Below are positions 44,701 through 56,866 of a stretch of 64,000 nt of DNA, piece by piece; position 1 is the first letter of the stretch, and each line of letters starts with the position of its first letter. The position numbers were made by a program, and so were the translations under genes. Source of the DNA: Erodium maritimum (taxonomy: Eukaryota; Streptophyta; Magnoliopsida; Geraniales; Geraniaceae); contig OY997592.1 in assembly GCA_963921825.1 (NCBI GenBank), positions 20,091,432 through 20,155,431 on the forward strand, written 5' to 3'. The notes under the pieces are model-generated. The model worked only from the letters and a program-made list of their open reading frames with translations, was not told the DNA's origin and did no database searches.

Positions 44701-47700
44701 TGTAATGCTATCTGTATTATGTACGTCATTGAAGTGCAAGTTTAAAACTCACTTTTATTTCTTCTTTTACCTTTTTGTTAGATTATTGTGGGCTACCTCC
44801 TGGCTGGCTCCATGATTGGGCCTGGGGGTCTGAAGTTCATAAGTGAAATGGTACAGGTATGTTGTTGTGTTTAGCTGTGATGGGTTCCTTCTTAAAATCG
44901 GCATGTAACTTTTTTATGTCATCTTTCATATGTAGCTTTGGCTATAAAAAATGTAAAGATTCCATAATGCACGGGCAGATGTATTCTGCAAGCATCTTTT
45001 GCTGGAATTTTATAATGTGATGCCATTTATTAATACTATTTCTTCTATTACCTTTTTACAGTGGACAAAATTACTCATTGATACCTGAAATTATCCGCAT
45101 CTTGGTTCACGTATAGAAAGAGATATCTGATGTGCTGATTAACAAGTTTTATACTTAGGAAAGTGATTACCCTTGCATTATCAATGACCTATTCCCTATG
45201 CAGAATAATGCTGCTAATGTTAACACCTTACACTGACAGTCTTCTGCTTTTAATTCTACAGCTTCCTATTTTTTCATATGGTTTTAATAGGTTGAGCCAA
45301 GAAATTCGGACATACTAATTTACTTGCATATCTCTCTTTAAAGTTGTAATTTGTTAAAAAAAACAAGAATAATCAATTGTATTCTAGAATTTAACATGGT
45401 ATCAGACCCTTTTCTATCCTATCCTAGGCTAGGTTTGAGTGAATTTTTGCTATGCCCACTTGTTGTGACTACTATTCTTCTTCCTTTGCTTGTAGGTAGA
45501 GACTTTTGCACAGTTTGGTGTTGTCTTTCTTCTTTTTGCCTTGGGGCTGGAGTTTTCTTTGACAAAGGTATGCCATCCTTGGGTTGGTAGGTGTAAGATC
45601 ATCAAATGTTATGCATAAGCTTCTTCTTGTGGAGTAGGTTGCATCTTTCACATTGTGTGGGATTTTTTGTTTGTTTAATCATGCAGTTAAAAGCTGTGGG
45701 CCCGGTTGCTGTTCTTGGAGGGCTACTTCAAGTTATCATATTGATGTCTCTGTGTGGTGTTGTTGCTGTGGTATACTTTTGACAATCTCTAATCTCTTTT
45801 GTTCCAAATTCAAGTTATAAATAAATGGTTGGGATAATTGTCCAAAACTACCCTAAAGTTTCGTCCACAAACGAGTTGATGCACAAAGTTTCGTCCACGT
45901 TGTGTGGCTACCCTGAAGTTTTTGTCCACGACTTTTTTAGTTTTGACGTAATAGGGATGTTCAGAATGATGGTCTGGGGCCTCTGGGTAGTGCTTCCCGG
46001 ATTGGATAGAAGCGTGGACAAAACTTCAATGCACCCACAAAAGCGTGGACAAAACTTCAATGCACCCACAAAAGCGTGGACAAAACTTCAAGGTAGCCAC
46101 ACAGCGTGGGCAAAACTTTGTGCATCAACTCATTTGTGGACGAAACTTTAGGGTAGTTTTGGACAATTATCCCTAAATGGCTTCTAAGACTGCTTATCTG
46201 CCACCTCTTCAGTTTTGTGGAGCAAAGTTGTCTGAGGGTGTGTTTATTGGTTTCTTCTTGTCAATGTCATCAACAGCAGTGGTACTCTTCTATGGCATTT
46301 TTTGTTCTCTATTTCTCTGTCACGTTTTCCCTTTGCCAAATTATGTATGTGTTTTGTGCTTTTCCCATTATCTTTGTTCAGGTAGTCAAATTTCTGATTG
46401 AAAGGAATAGTACGAATTCTCTTCATGGTCAAGTTACTATAGGAACCCTTATTTTTCAGGTATTTTTCAATTTTCTTTTATGCGTAAATGTTACCCTTGA
46501 TTCTGTGCTGATTTAAAAAGCTGAACTTACTAAACAAAAAGCTTGATTAAGCAGTATTTGTCCTTTCCTCCATGGATTATTTCAGGACTGTGCCGTAGGC
46601 TTATTGTATGCTTTGCTGCCAATTTTGGGTGGTAACAGTGGTGTTTTCCAAGGAATGATGTCAATGGGAAAGCTGTAAGTTGTTTTTGTCATATTGTTTG
46701 ACCTCCTTACCAATTATCTTATGATTTAAAGTCCCGTTTCCTTCTGTAGGCCAACACTCACACAGATGATCTTCGTTACCTCCTCATTTCCTTTGTTGTT
46801 TCCATTAATTTTCCAGATTAAAATGTAACCTGCATCTGCTACTAACTTCAGGTTGGTGCTACTGTCAGTATATCTCACTGCTGCATCTGTGTTATCTTGG
46901 TCCATTGTTCCCCGCTTCCTAAAGTTGATGATTCAGATATCATCTCAAGTGAGTTATGATGATATTTTATATGCGTCGTATTTTAATACATGCATCTCTT
47001 TTCACTACCTTTCTGGATTGACACATTTTCTTCTTCTGATACAGACAAATGAACTGTATCAACTTGCTGTTGTTGCATTCTGTTTATTATCCGCTTGGGT
47101 AAGCACAAAGTGTAGTTATACTTGTTGTCCTTGCATTCTGCATAATGAGCATATTCTTATTTGGCTCAATGCACTTCAGTTTAGGATGGTGGGACACAAC
47201 ACATCAAATGCTTCATAAAATGTCATTATTAAGATCTACTACTTTAAATTGTTGAATGTGCCAACCATTCCTTTTCTATCCAACTGAATACAGACTTCCT
47301 AGGATGAACTGCTTCATATCATGACTGCAATGCTCTTCATGTCTTTGGTTTTTCTTTTTTAATCCTCTTTCACTATTCACATGTCAACTTGCATCCTTCA
47401 GTGCAGTGATAAGCTGGGCCTGAGTCTTGAGTTGGGTTCTTTTATGGCTGGAGTTATGATATCTACCACTGACTTTGCGCAACATACTTTAGAGCAGGTA
47501 TTTTTTCCTTGCTACTTATAGTCCTTAGTTATGCCATTCATGTTAATGATCTGGCTTTCTTATTAACTACATAACATTATTCAATTCTCCCCTGAAGTTC
47601 TCAATGGATATCCCTATCTTTTCAGTATGAGTTTTTGCCTCTCTGCATTATATCATTGATTGTTGTAGCCTTACCCTTTTGGTTACAGAGTTCATACTTT

Positions 47701-50700
47701 GTGAAGTCAGTCCCTGAATATCTCTAAGATTCTAGCAGCACACATGATAATTACAGAGAATTCCAATAGGATCAGTCATCCTAAGGTCCTTTGAATCGAG
47801 AACAAATTGGAAAATAAAATGAAATCAATAGAAGGATGTCAGGAGCACACAACTGACTATTGGACAGTGAAGAGTAGCAGTTTCATATTGATGGGAGGTA
47901 GCAAAATTATCTGAATTTGAAGGGAAATACAAGGTTACCTTATAGTGGTCAGTAGTGAAGCTCCTTAAATCCCAAATGACTTGTTGTCAAAGCCCATTTG
48001 ATCTGTTGAGCCTAGAGGAAAAAAATAGAGATTCAAGATTGAGCCTTGAAAAAGGAAGTTTGAGAAAATAGGCAGGAATACCCTGAATATAAGTAAGAGT
48101 CAAACTCAAGTACCAGGCTTGTTCATTTAGTAATGGCGCAATTTGCTTCTCCCAATTGGTGATTCTGATGAGTCTTTGCTCCACATCTGACTACAAAATA
48201 TGAACTAACAAAACATCAACTTTTCGCCATTGAGCCCATTCGATATATAAAAAAAAACTCATTTTATTTGATAAGAGAATCTTCGAGTCCTCGACTCATA
48301 AACCATAATTCTGTGGAAGCAGTCATGACATAATTGACATTTCTAAGCTGCTTCTCGGATGTAATGATAGGAGGAGCAATAAAAAGAGAGAGATTACTTT
48401 GTTTGAGTTTTGAAGTAGACATATGGATAGGGAAATGGGACGGAGGGAGTACCTGGAGCTGGCTTTGAGGTGGCAGCAGCGCATGGTGCTCCAATTGTGC
48501 ATGCGGCAATAACCTTCCATCTTTTAGTCGATCAGCAGCGTCTGAACTCGTTATGGGCAGTCATGAGAATAGGCGGTGGCTGAAACGATGCAAATCTGAC
48601 CAGACATCGAAGAAGGAACAGTCTTTGGCGGTGACATGTGTGGTGATATTGAGCAGCGCAACGACAAGTGTCACAAAGCCCCGGACTGTAGTGGTATTAT
48701 CGGATTCTGGAAAGCCCCAAATCTACTGATATTTCATTGAAAACATAATGTCGCCAGAAAAAAAAGGAGGAATAACGAAGGGCCTCAACTTGGCTATGAT
48801 TCCATGAAATCGAAGAGAATCGATTTAATTCATATATAGTTCAGTGTTTTGGTACAATGAGTGACATTTTTATATAGGGAATTGACCTACACTAAAATAA
48901 GAAAATGAATAGGAATAAGAATAAAGCAAATTCTGAAGTTTACTTTTGCTACTCACAATAATTAGATCCAAATTACAAACTTCTTCTAGGACATGGGAGC
49001 TACTCGGAAGATATCACAGACGTATTGGAAAATAAAAGATCTCATATTTCTCGACCAAACATTTCACATGCCTTAAGTGTTCTTCAATCTTCGTATGCTA
49101 GTCATTGGGATTTAGTGACACATCTTGAGGTATATTAAAGAAACTTCGGGAGGTAAGTTCCTTTATGAAGACAAGGGACATACTAGGGTTGCGTATTTAG
49201 ATGCAAATTGACAAGATATCTAATCTAGTCTTTTGAAGTGAAAAGCAAGATGTTGCTAGGTCCAATGCCGAAGTTGAATATCAGTGTATGACTTTGACGA
49301 GTATGAGCTTATATGGTTTGGAAAATTACTTAAAGATTTAAGGGTTAATTGTCTAAAACTACATTAAAGTTTTGTCCACCGATTTTTTTTAGAAAAACGT
49401 AACAGGGATGTTCAGAATGAATGGTCTGGGTAGTTCTTCGCGGACGCAATATATTTGATGGGAATACATAATGCATTCTAAAGTTGTGTGGGCAATTCAT
49501 AATGCATTCTATAGTTGTGTGGGCAATACGTTTTTCTAAAAATGTCGGTGGACAACTTCAGTGCACCCACAAATGCATGCATCCGTTTGTGGACAAAACT
49601 TTTATGTAGTTTTGGACAATTAACCCAAGATTTAAAGTTTGTAGATTTCATTCAAATAATATTAATATGTGACTGCCGAACAACATTATACATTGTTTAC
49701 AATATTGTGCAGTACCAAGCATATAGAAAGTGATTGTCACTTTATTAGGAAGAAGATTATGTGAAGACACATAATAACTAATTTTGTTAACTCTATCAAT
49801 TAAATGATCGATACCTTCACCAACTCCCTGGGAAGATCTCATATAAGTTACATTTGTAACAGGTTTGATGCACATATAATATGTATGATCCAGCTTTGTG
49901 GAGTGTGTTAGTATAGGTTACCATAATTGAGGGACTTCTTATCCAATTCCCTATTTAAAGGGTCTCTCGTCGTACTTAATAATTCGACCAAAATATATAA
50001 TTTTTCTTCTATTTCAACCTTTTGTTTCAAATGTGGAAAGATTGCTGGCATAAAATCTGTTTCACATGAAACAATATTAAATTACAAGCTGAGTTCAATA
50101 CATAGATCTAGCACTTTCTTATAAGCAATGTCAGTTCATCTGCTAACTTATATCAGATAGGGATGTTGATTCTTGTTTTCTAATCACTTTCTGATCGGCT
50201 TTCTCATTATTTCAGCATAAGTCATTGGGACAACATTCGCGAACATATACTATTAATGCCAGTTTGTCCATGTGTATTTAGAAACTAAATCAATAATATT
50301 AATTTAAAAAAAAAATTAACAGTTGCTCCACCTATTTTTAAAATCAACTAATTATTTTTGTTCGTTAACCTCCTCAGCCTTCTACTTTAACCGTGGCCTA
50401 AAACCATGATATCTCTTACTAAGTAGTAAGTACTATATGATTCATGATTCAGGGATTAAGGATTTTCTATTACTGGATTTTTTTAGGCACAAAACACTGA
50501 AAGTGCCTGCCTTTTTCTTAGAATATCAATTTCTGTGTATATGTTCACATAGGTTGCTGCTAATGCATGGGTCGGAATCCCTTCTGTAGTTTTTATGGTC
50601 TGAAGGTAACAGAAACACTATTCACCTCAATCTTTTTTATGTTGCAGGTGGAACCGATTCGTAACTTATTTGCTGCTCTATTCCTTTCTAGTATTGGAAT

Positions 50701-52227
50701 GCTCATACATGTACATTTCTTGTGGAATCATGTGGATATATTGCTAGCATCTGTTATTCTGGTTATCATCGTGAAAACATCGGTTGCTGCTGTTGTTGCA
50801 AAGGCCTTTGGATATAGCTCTAGGACATCATTTCTTGTGAGATGACTTGCTAAACCTTCACTTCGTCTCTGATCGGTTCCCAACATTTAAATACATAATT
50901 TGCTGATTTTTTGTTGTCTACTGATAATATGAATGGCATGTTTCACAGGTTGGGATTTTGCTCGCTCAAGTTGGAGAATTTTCTTTTGTTTTACTAAGTC
51001 GTGCCTCAAATCTTCATCTCGTTGAGGTGATCTCTCTCTCTCTCTCCCTCTCTCAAATCTTCATTATTGAATCAAACGAATCACTGTATGTGAACTCCTC
51101 TCTTTTCAAGTGTCGTCATAAACTGCTGAATTTTTGGTATGAAGTGTGCAAGGAAGCTCGCTCATGCATGTTCCAAATGCCTCTGGGACAGTTTGGATCT
51201 GTAGAAGGGGATATAGCGCATTAGGATATGCTGCATTAGACATAATTGGGTTTTATCCCTCAGGTGAAGCTTTCCATAGCATACCTGGATGGGGAAAGTT
51301 TGAGATACTCCGCTAAGTGGAGTAATAGAATAGAGATGGAGTGGTGGAGATAGTTTTTCTTCCTATTTCATGGTTTACTAGGCAAGAGATGTTTCTGTTT
51401 AACATTCTTGCAGTGTTACATGGATCTCCGTGCTTGTAGGAATTTGATTTAGGGGAAAAAGCTAAAAGGGCCCTCATGAATTGGTCCCAGGCTGAAAACA
51501 ACATTTTGAAAGAGGAAAAAAAAGTGCTGAACAGTGCCTTCATGAATTGGACACTGTTTGCCGTTACTACAACTAACTGAAATTCAATTTCCTTTAGCCA
51601 CGTGAAGAAATGTGGGGACAATTCATTAGGCTCTTATGAAAATTGTGGCTGACGAAAATAGAATTCCCGCACGTCTTTTCTTTACAAAAGGCTGTGTTTC
51701 GTCCATGACTAATTCATGAGGACACTTTTCAGCAATCCCCCCTTTAATTTATATGGTAAAGACAACCTAAGTTTTAGGCTCTATCAAATGCTTTATATTG
51801 CTTATCTGTTAGAAGCTTTCCATTATTATCTTTTTATCAAGTGTAATGTTAGTCATTAAAGTGTTTCCTTAATATAGGGCAAGATGTATCTTCTTTTGCT
51901 TGGAACAACTGCTCTTAGTCTGGTTAGTTCCTTTTCCATGAAAACTTGAAGAAGTTTAATCATTATGATCCCGAAGGGGAAAGATTGATACTAACATACG
52001 ATGATCCGACAGGTAACAACTCCTTTATTGTTCAAACTGATACCTGCAGTGGTGAACTTGGGGGCCCTTATGCATTGGTTCCCCTCCGAAAGCAGCATAC
52101 CAGAGGTTTTTCTCTCTTCCTGTTGAATTTAGATCAAGAGTATATAACAGCATACTAATAAAGTTCTTTGTTTTGGCAGGAAAAAGCTTCAATGGTTGAA
52201 TTTGAACCACGAAACAGAGTATTGTGA
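41757..52227 (+). CDS. KEA: K+ efflux antiporter, KEA4/5/6 group (20 exons, 579 aa)
   Basis: Exons: 41757-41997, 43191-43234, 43815-43882, 44012-44093, 44334-44395, 44565-44640, 44782-44856, 45496-45567, 45687-45770, 46213-46281, 46382-46459, 46586-46674, 46852-46948, 47045-47098, 47402-47497, 50648-50836, 50949-51026, 51878-51922, 52013-52105, 52180-52227. All introns are GT-AG, and the 1740 bases stay in frame. Residues 1-34 form a signal peptide; 35-165 are a hydrophilic, probably lumenal part with N-glycosylation sequons at N50, N88 and N118. Then comes the CPA2 exchanger domain: GQP-IIVGYLLAGSMIGPGG (about 189-207), FLLFALGLEFS, SMSSTAVVVKF, and the conserved Gln-Asp pair (Q317-D318, ion site). 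The C-terminus is short, without the KTN domain of KEA1-3, which places it in the KEA4/5/6 branch. Known members exchange K+ for H+ in Golgi, TGN and prevacuolar membranes. Which of the three it matches was not resolved. The introns hold MITEs, a possible SINE and Copia debris, yet every exon is intact. Confidence 0.94.
44133..44242 (+). mobile_element. Possible tRNA-derived SINE in KEA intron 4
   Basis: It holds an A-box-like TGGCCAAGTGG and a B-box-like GGTTCAAGTCC about 40 bases apart, the internal RNA polymerase III promoter layout. An A-rich tail follows. AAAGATT flanks both sides (44133-44139 and 44236-44242). There is no tRNA cloverleaf, so it is not a tRNA gene. It is only about 100 bp long, so it may be a SINE or a tRNA-related fragment. 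Confidence 0.42.
45831..46173. mobile_element. MULE-type MITE in KEA intron 9
   Basis: A 343-bp element. The ends GGGATAATTGTCCAAAACTA and complement form inverted repeats of about 80-100 bp. The flanks TAAATGGTT and TAAATGGCT match at eight of nine positions. The core has three direct copies of GCGTGGACAAAACTTCAA. It ends 39 bases before the exon 10 acceptor; without it the intron would be about 90 bp. Same family as 49342-49626. Confidence 0.88.
47987..48800 (-). pseudogene. Copia gag remnant, minus strand, in KEA intron 15
   Basis: The minus strand has SEKQLRNVNYVMTASTELWF then MSRGLEDSLIK (about 48264-48370) and WAQWRKVDVLLVHIL. These resemble the start of Copia gag (L-N-G-x-N-Y-x-x-W ... 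ELW). Near 48795 the minus strand shows TGGAATCATAGC, two mismatches from the initiator tRNA primer site. A pair of degenerate features in the right order supports the call, but the fragment is old and short. Confidence 0.4.
48970..49930 (+). pseudogene. Copia RT end and RNase H remnant, plus strand, in KEA intron 15
   Basis: Broken plus-strand frames give ALSVLQSSYASHWDLVTHLE, KFLYEDKGHTRVAYLDAN and AEVEYQCMTLTSM, then, across the MITE at 49342-49626, KHIESDCHFIRKKI and TNFVNSIN, then SHISYICNRFDAH. This is the order of the Copia reverse transcriptase end, RNase H and C-terminus. Frameshifts and stops are many. It is old debris and opposite in orientation to the gag remnant beside it. Confidence 0.72.
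49342..49626. mobile_element. MULE-type MITE nested in Copia remnant, KEA intron 15
   Basis: A 285-bp element with ends GGGTTAATTGTCTAAAACTA and complement, and a perfect 9-bp duplication AAGATTTAA (49333-49341 and 49627-49635). Same family as the MITE at 45831. Its removal rejoins the RNase H text. Confidence 0.92.
51452..51742. mobile_element. MULE-type MITE in KEA intron 17
   Basis: A 291-bp element whose ends GGGGAAAAAGCTAAAAGG and, from the other side, GGGGGATTGCTGAAAAGTG run inwards with CCTCATGAATTGG shared. The flanks TTTGATTTA and TTTAATTTA match at eight of nine positions. No coding sequence. Confidence 0.75.
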
Positions 52228-52791
52228 TTTTCTCGTTGTCATGGGATCCAGTTGTGTCATGAGAAGGCGTAAGGTTTAGATCTTGATGATTCGTGCGTGC
52301 TTTCTGGGTTCGGCCAACTGCCGTCCTTACAAACAGCTGACAAGGATATTTAGATCAAGAGGTTTAGGTCAATCAGCATGTATAGATATTATGTGTTTAG
52401 TAATTGGGATAGTGTAAATATAATTGCTTAACCATTTTGCGAATCTGGTTAGTGTATTATAACTGGAATTTTAATTACTCCCACAGTTGGAGTCCCACTC
52501 AATTACCCCCATATCAAGGTTCTTTCTCTTTTTAAAACCTACTTCAGGGACTTTGGGAGGCATTTTCTCGTTCATGTGGTCTACATTTAACCTTTAGGAA
52601 AGTTTCACATAACTGCACCTGTTCTGATTTTCATCTGACTATATCTAATAACTAATTTTTTTGTCTGAACAATACCAAACTTTCCTAAATTTTCATTTTA
52701 TCATTCATTTCCATTCATCTTTTGATGAAATATGATCATGACAAAGCACATTACCCTAATTTAAAATAATAAAATTTTCTTGTTATTTTTT
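52228..52791 (+). other. KEA 3' UTR and downstream intergenic sequence
   Basis: AT-rich sequence after the KEA stop. There is no clear AATAAA near the stop, though weak variants exist (AATAAAATT near 52770). No gene recognised. Confidence 0.45.
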
Positions 52792-53257
52792 GGGATAATT
52801 CTACCTCAGTACACTAAATCTTTCATATTTCATTTAGAGTACCTTAATTTTTTTTTTGTCATCTCAATACCCTAAACTTTTGTTAATTCATTTAGAGTAC
52901 CTTAAATCTTTTTTGTGTCACCTCGGTACCCTAAACTTTCATTAATTCCATTTTAGTACCCACCGTTAACTTTACATATGATTTTGCATCCAAAACAGGT
53001 AAAATGACCATACTACCCCTCACCAACAACCAAAATTATGGTAAAGTTAACGGTTGGTACTAAAATGAAGTTAATGAAAGTTTAGGGGTACTAAAATGAA
53101 ATTAATAAAAGTTTAGGGGTACTGAGGTGACACACAAAATATTTAGGGTACTCTAAATAAAATATGAAAGATTTAGGATAATGAGATGACACAAAAAAGA
53201 TTTAGGGTATTTTAAATAAAATATGAAAGATTTAGGGTACTGAGGTGGAATTAACCC
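52792..53257. mobile_element. MULE-type MITE downstream of KEA (left of a pair)
   Basis: 466 bp, ends GGGATAATTCTACCTCAGTA and complement, inverted over some 200 bp with TAGAGTACC and CACCTCAGTACCCTAAA-like words. The 9-bp duplication TTATTTTTT (52783-52791 and 53258-53266) is perfect, although of low complexity. Confidence 0.85.
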
Positions 53258-53269
53258 TTATTTTTTAAA

Positions 53270-54248
53270 GGGTAAACTTCACCTCACTACTCTAAAATTA
53301 CTTGCGTTTCGTCTCACTACCTTAACCAAACTTTGTTGCACCTCACTACCCTAACGAAACTTTTAGTTGCACTTTCATACCCGCTGTCAACTTGACATCC
53401 ATTTTTGGATGGAAAATGGTAAAAAGTTCAAAATACCCCTCAATATCACTCAGATTTTCAAAAGCATGCCATTGATTTTCAATTTTTTTTAATTTATTTT
53501 ATACAAATCAGTTTTTTATTTTAAAAAAATCAGTTTATTCTTAAAAAAATCAGATTTTATTTTTTAAAATTTTGGTTTTTATTTAAAAAAAATCATTTTT
53601 TTTAAAAAATTAGCTTTTATTTTTAAAAATCAGATTTTATTTTTTAAAATCAAATTTTATTTTAAAAAATCAGTTTTTTTTAAAAACAGTTTTTTCCCAA
53701 AGAAGGGACGTATTTGAAAACTGTTTTTTTAATAAAAATTGATCTAAAAAAATAAAATATGATTTTTAAAAACAAAAACTAAAATTTAAAAATAAAATCT
53801 GATTTTTAAAAATTAAATATGATTTTTAGAAATAAAAGATATTTTTTTAAAGTAAAAGATATATTTTTTTTAAAATAAAATCTGATTTTTTTAAAAATAA
53901 AAGCTAAATTAAAAAAATATGATTTTTAAAATAAAATATTAGTTTTTGAAATAAAAATAATAATTTTTTTAAAAATAAAATCTGATTTTTTAAGAATAAA
54001 CTGATTTTTATAAAACAAATAAATAAAAAGAATTTTTGAAAACCAATGGCATGCTTTTGGAAATTTGAGTGTTAGTGAGGGGTATTTTGAACTTTTTACC
54101 ATTTTTCATTCAAAAATGGATGTCAAATTGACAGCGGGTATGAAAGTGTAACTAATAGTTTAGTTAGAGTAGTAAGGTGCAACAAAGTTTGGTTAGGGTA
54201 GTGAGACGAAACGCAAGTATTTTTAGGGTAGTGAAATGAAGTTTACCC
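53270..54248. mobile_element. MULE-type MITE (979 bp), complete copy of the 25182-29395 family
   Basis: Ends GGGTAAACTTCACCTCACTA and complement, inverted over about 200 bases. The core is an AT-rich foldback. A perfect 9-bp duplication TTTTTTAAA (53261-53269 and 54249-54257) overlaps the duplication of the preceding MITE. This uninterrupted copy shows what the copy at 25182 was like before the solo LTR entered. Confidence 0.9.
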
Positions 54249-54988
54249 TTTTTTAAATCCTAATTCTAACTTTTTGTCTTTTCTTTATTTCTCTATCATC
54301 TTCATGTAAGATCCCTTTATTATAAATCTTGTCATTTAAGGTCTCTCCTCTCCATTTCCTAATTCTATCTTAGGTTTATCTTCGATTTTTTCATCAATTT
54401 TTCAGATCATGTTGGATCGAGTTTGGAATGTAGGAAGAAAAAGACACGGAAAAGAGAGAAGCATTTCATAGGACGCCGACAAATCATCTAGACAATGGAA
54501 CAACCAATAGATGCTCTCTAGAGCTAGAATAACCTTCTTCACCAATTCATTTGAGTTCTTCACAATTCATCATCTTTTAGCTCAAAACTTCAGCACACTC
54601 ATGGAAAAATACACGGATCAGGAGCTAAGAAATCTAAGCTCCTCACCAATAAGAGAAACTTGGTCTCCCAAAGACAACACGAGGCTCATCAATGGGCTGA
54701 AAGTTTTGGGGGCCGGTTTGGAGGCAACACAAAACATGACTTTCCTCATCTCATCAACAACCTCAACAACATAGGATCGAACATCAAGACACCAAGCTAA
54801 AGTATGTCATTGTCTCGGCCTCGGAGATTAATCAACAAGGGAATGAACATGATGCTTCCTCATCCCTAAGATTTCCCCCACCAGGTTTTGAGAATGTTAT
54901 TCCTTTAAGGAGGACTTCTAGATCTCCCATCATACAAATAGAGCTCTTTGAAGAAATCCGTACTTCTATTCCCCTGGTGAATTCTGAT

Positions 54989-55229
54989 AAATTTGTAGCT
55001 TGTGTGCTTAATATTACTTTACCGGCCACACCTTGGTTTTAGTATTTTTTCAAAGATACTGGAGAGGTCTTAAAAGCAATGGTTTGTTCTCATCCAAATA
55101 GTAAAGGAAGAAGATTTGGATTTGTGTATTTCTCTGAAAGGTGTTTTCTTTAGGATGCAATACAAAGTTATAGTGGAATCATTTTTCAAAATATGAAGAT
55201 CTTTGTTACTCGAGCTTGGGAAAGCAAGG
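54989..55229 (+). pseudogene. LINE ORF1 remnant with RRM
   Basis: One frame with two TAG stops reads KFVACVLNITLPATPWF, then KDTGEVLKAMVCSHPNSKGR, RFGFVYFSERC and SGIIFQNMKIFVTRAWESK. RNP1 (RRFGFVYF) and an RNP2-like VLNITLP before a PxxWF stretch match the layout of the RRM in the half-LINE at 233-2023. The sequence around it (54511-55435) has further broken frames without a recognised motif. It appears to be an old relative of the RRM LINE, cut on the right by the LTR at 55549. Confidence 0.6.
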
Positions 55230-56866
55230 TCATTCCTCATCAACCTCTTCTCCTTTGTCTTCTTAGGGATGGCTTCTCAAGCACGGGTTCTGCAAGCAAT
55301 CATCATTCATCAACCTTTTTTGGTGGAATAACTGCAAGAGGTTCGGTTGTAACAGCTCAACCAAAAATAATACAACATTCCCATCTAGCTATCACGCATC
55401 TTAATCTCCGGGTGGTAACTATTATGTAATAAATTGTTGCATAAAGGGTGTCTGAAATTTTACTTAAATCCCTAGGAAATAGATTGGTTCTGGTATACTG
55501 TCTTGATCCAATTTATGATCAATAATTGATGAAGGAAGAGAAGATTTGTGTAAGAACCGCTCCCGGTCGGCACCGGTCGAACCGGTGAAATTTGGGAAAA
55601 GTTGACTTCCGCCGGAAAAGTCAACCGATGACTCCGGGAGTCATACGGGACCTTTCCGGGACCCAAAAATCTTATCCGTCGTTACGTTTAGCTTAGTTGG
55701 GTCGTTTCCTTTAAAATATGTAATTTTGCGAAAAAGTCAAATCCGGGTCAAATTGGGTCAAATTAGGAGCTTTATCGAATTTAATTATATGAGCTGAAAG
55801 AATTATGGGTAGAGGTGGACCCCACATGGGCACATGTCCATGTGTCTTGGAGGAGAAGAAAAGGGTGGAGAAAGACCCAATTGCCCTCATATTGGGCCAA
55901 ATGAGAAGAAATGGAGTAAGAGGGGCAAATTGGTCTTTTCTAGTCTAGATTAAGGGGAAACTCCCTGTCCGAACTATGCTTGACCTTTTTTTCCATCATC
56001 CAAACTGCGACTTACCTTTCACGCCAACTCCACACTGCGAACTATTCGCGATTCCTATATAATATCAGATTCTGTCTATTTTGACTGAATCGTCCGTTTT
56101 TTGTGCACATGACCGTCACGTGCGTGTCAAACATTTAAGAAATGGCCAAACTTCCCTCATGTCTCTTGTATAAACGATGAACGACTTGTTCCATGTTCTA
56201 AAGTGTATGGTTGTCGCGTTTACAGATAAGGAGAGAGAAGAAGGAGGTGAAGGAGAGAGAAGCTGGTCGTGGGTCGAAGAGTTTGAGAAGAGGTAAAGGT
56301 GAAGGATGTTGGGTACAGAGAAGAAGGTAAGAACTGAAATTTTTAGAACAAAAAACTAGGGTTAGTTCATGTTCAAAAATCAAATTCGTATTTTTATTAC
56401 ACCTGACAAATGAAAATATGGTTAGTTCATGTTTGTGTTTAAGAAATTCTGAAAATAGGGTTAGTTCATGTTCAAAAATCAAATTCGTATTTGTATTACA
56501 CCTGCAAAATAAAAATATGGTTAGTTCATGTTTGTATTTTAGAAATTCTGAAAATAGGGTTTGTTCATGTTGAAGAATCAAATTCGAATTTGTATTCAAA
56601 CCTGAAAAATGAATTTGGGGATGTTGATGATGTGTACAGATTGTCCTGAATGTTAAGTTTTAGTTAAAGCAACAATGTGTATTGGTAAATGAATTTGGGG
56701 ATGTTGATGATGTGTTTAAGAAATTCTGAAAAATGAATTAGTTAAAAACACAAATGTTTATGATGTCTATTGGTAAAGCAACAGTGTCAAATTTTTATGT
56801 CAAAATAAACCATCACAATACCTTATGTAGTTAATGTATGCATTTTGTTTGTGTAAGGGTGATAGG

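Noticed and set aside
45397..45408. Primer-binding-site-like TGGTATCAGACC in KEA intron 7
   Set aside because: No LTR border or coding remnant could be linked to it.
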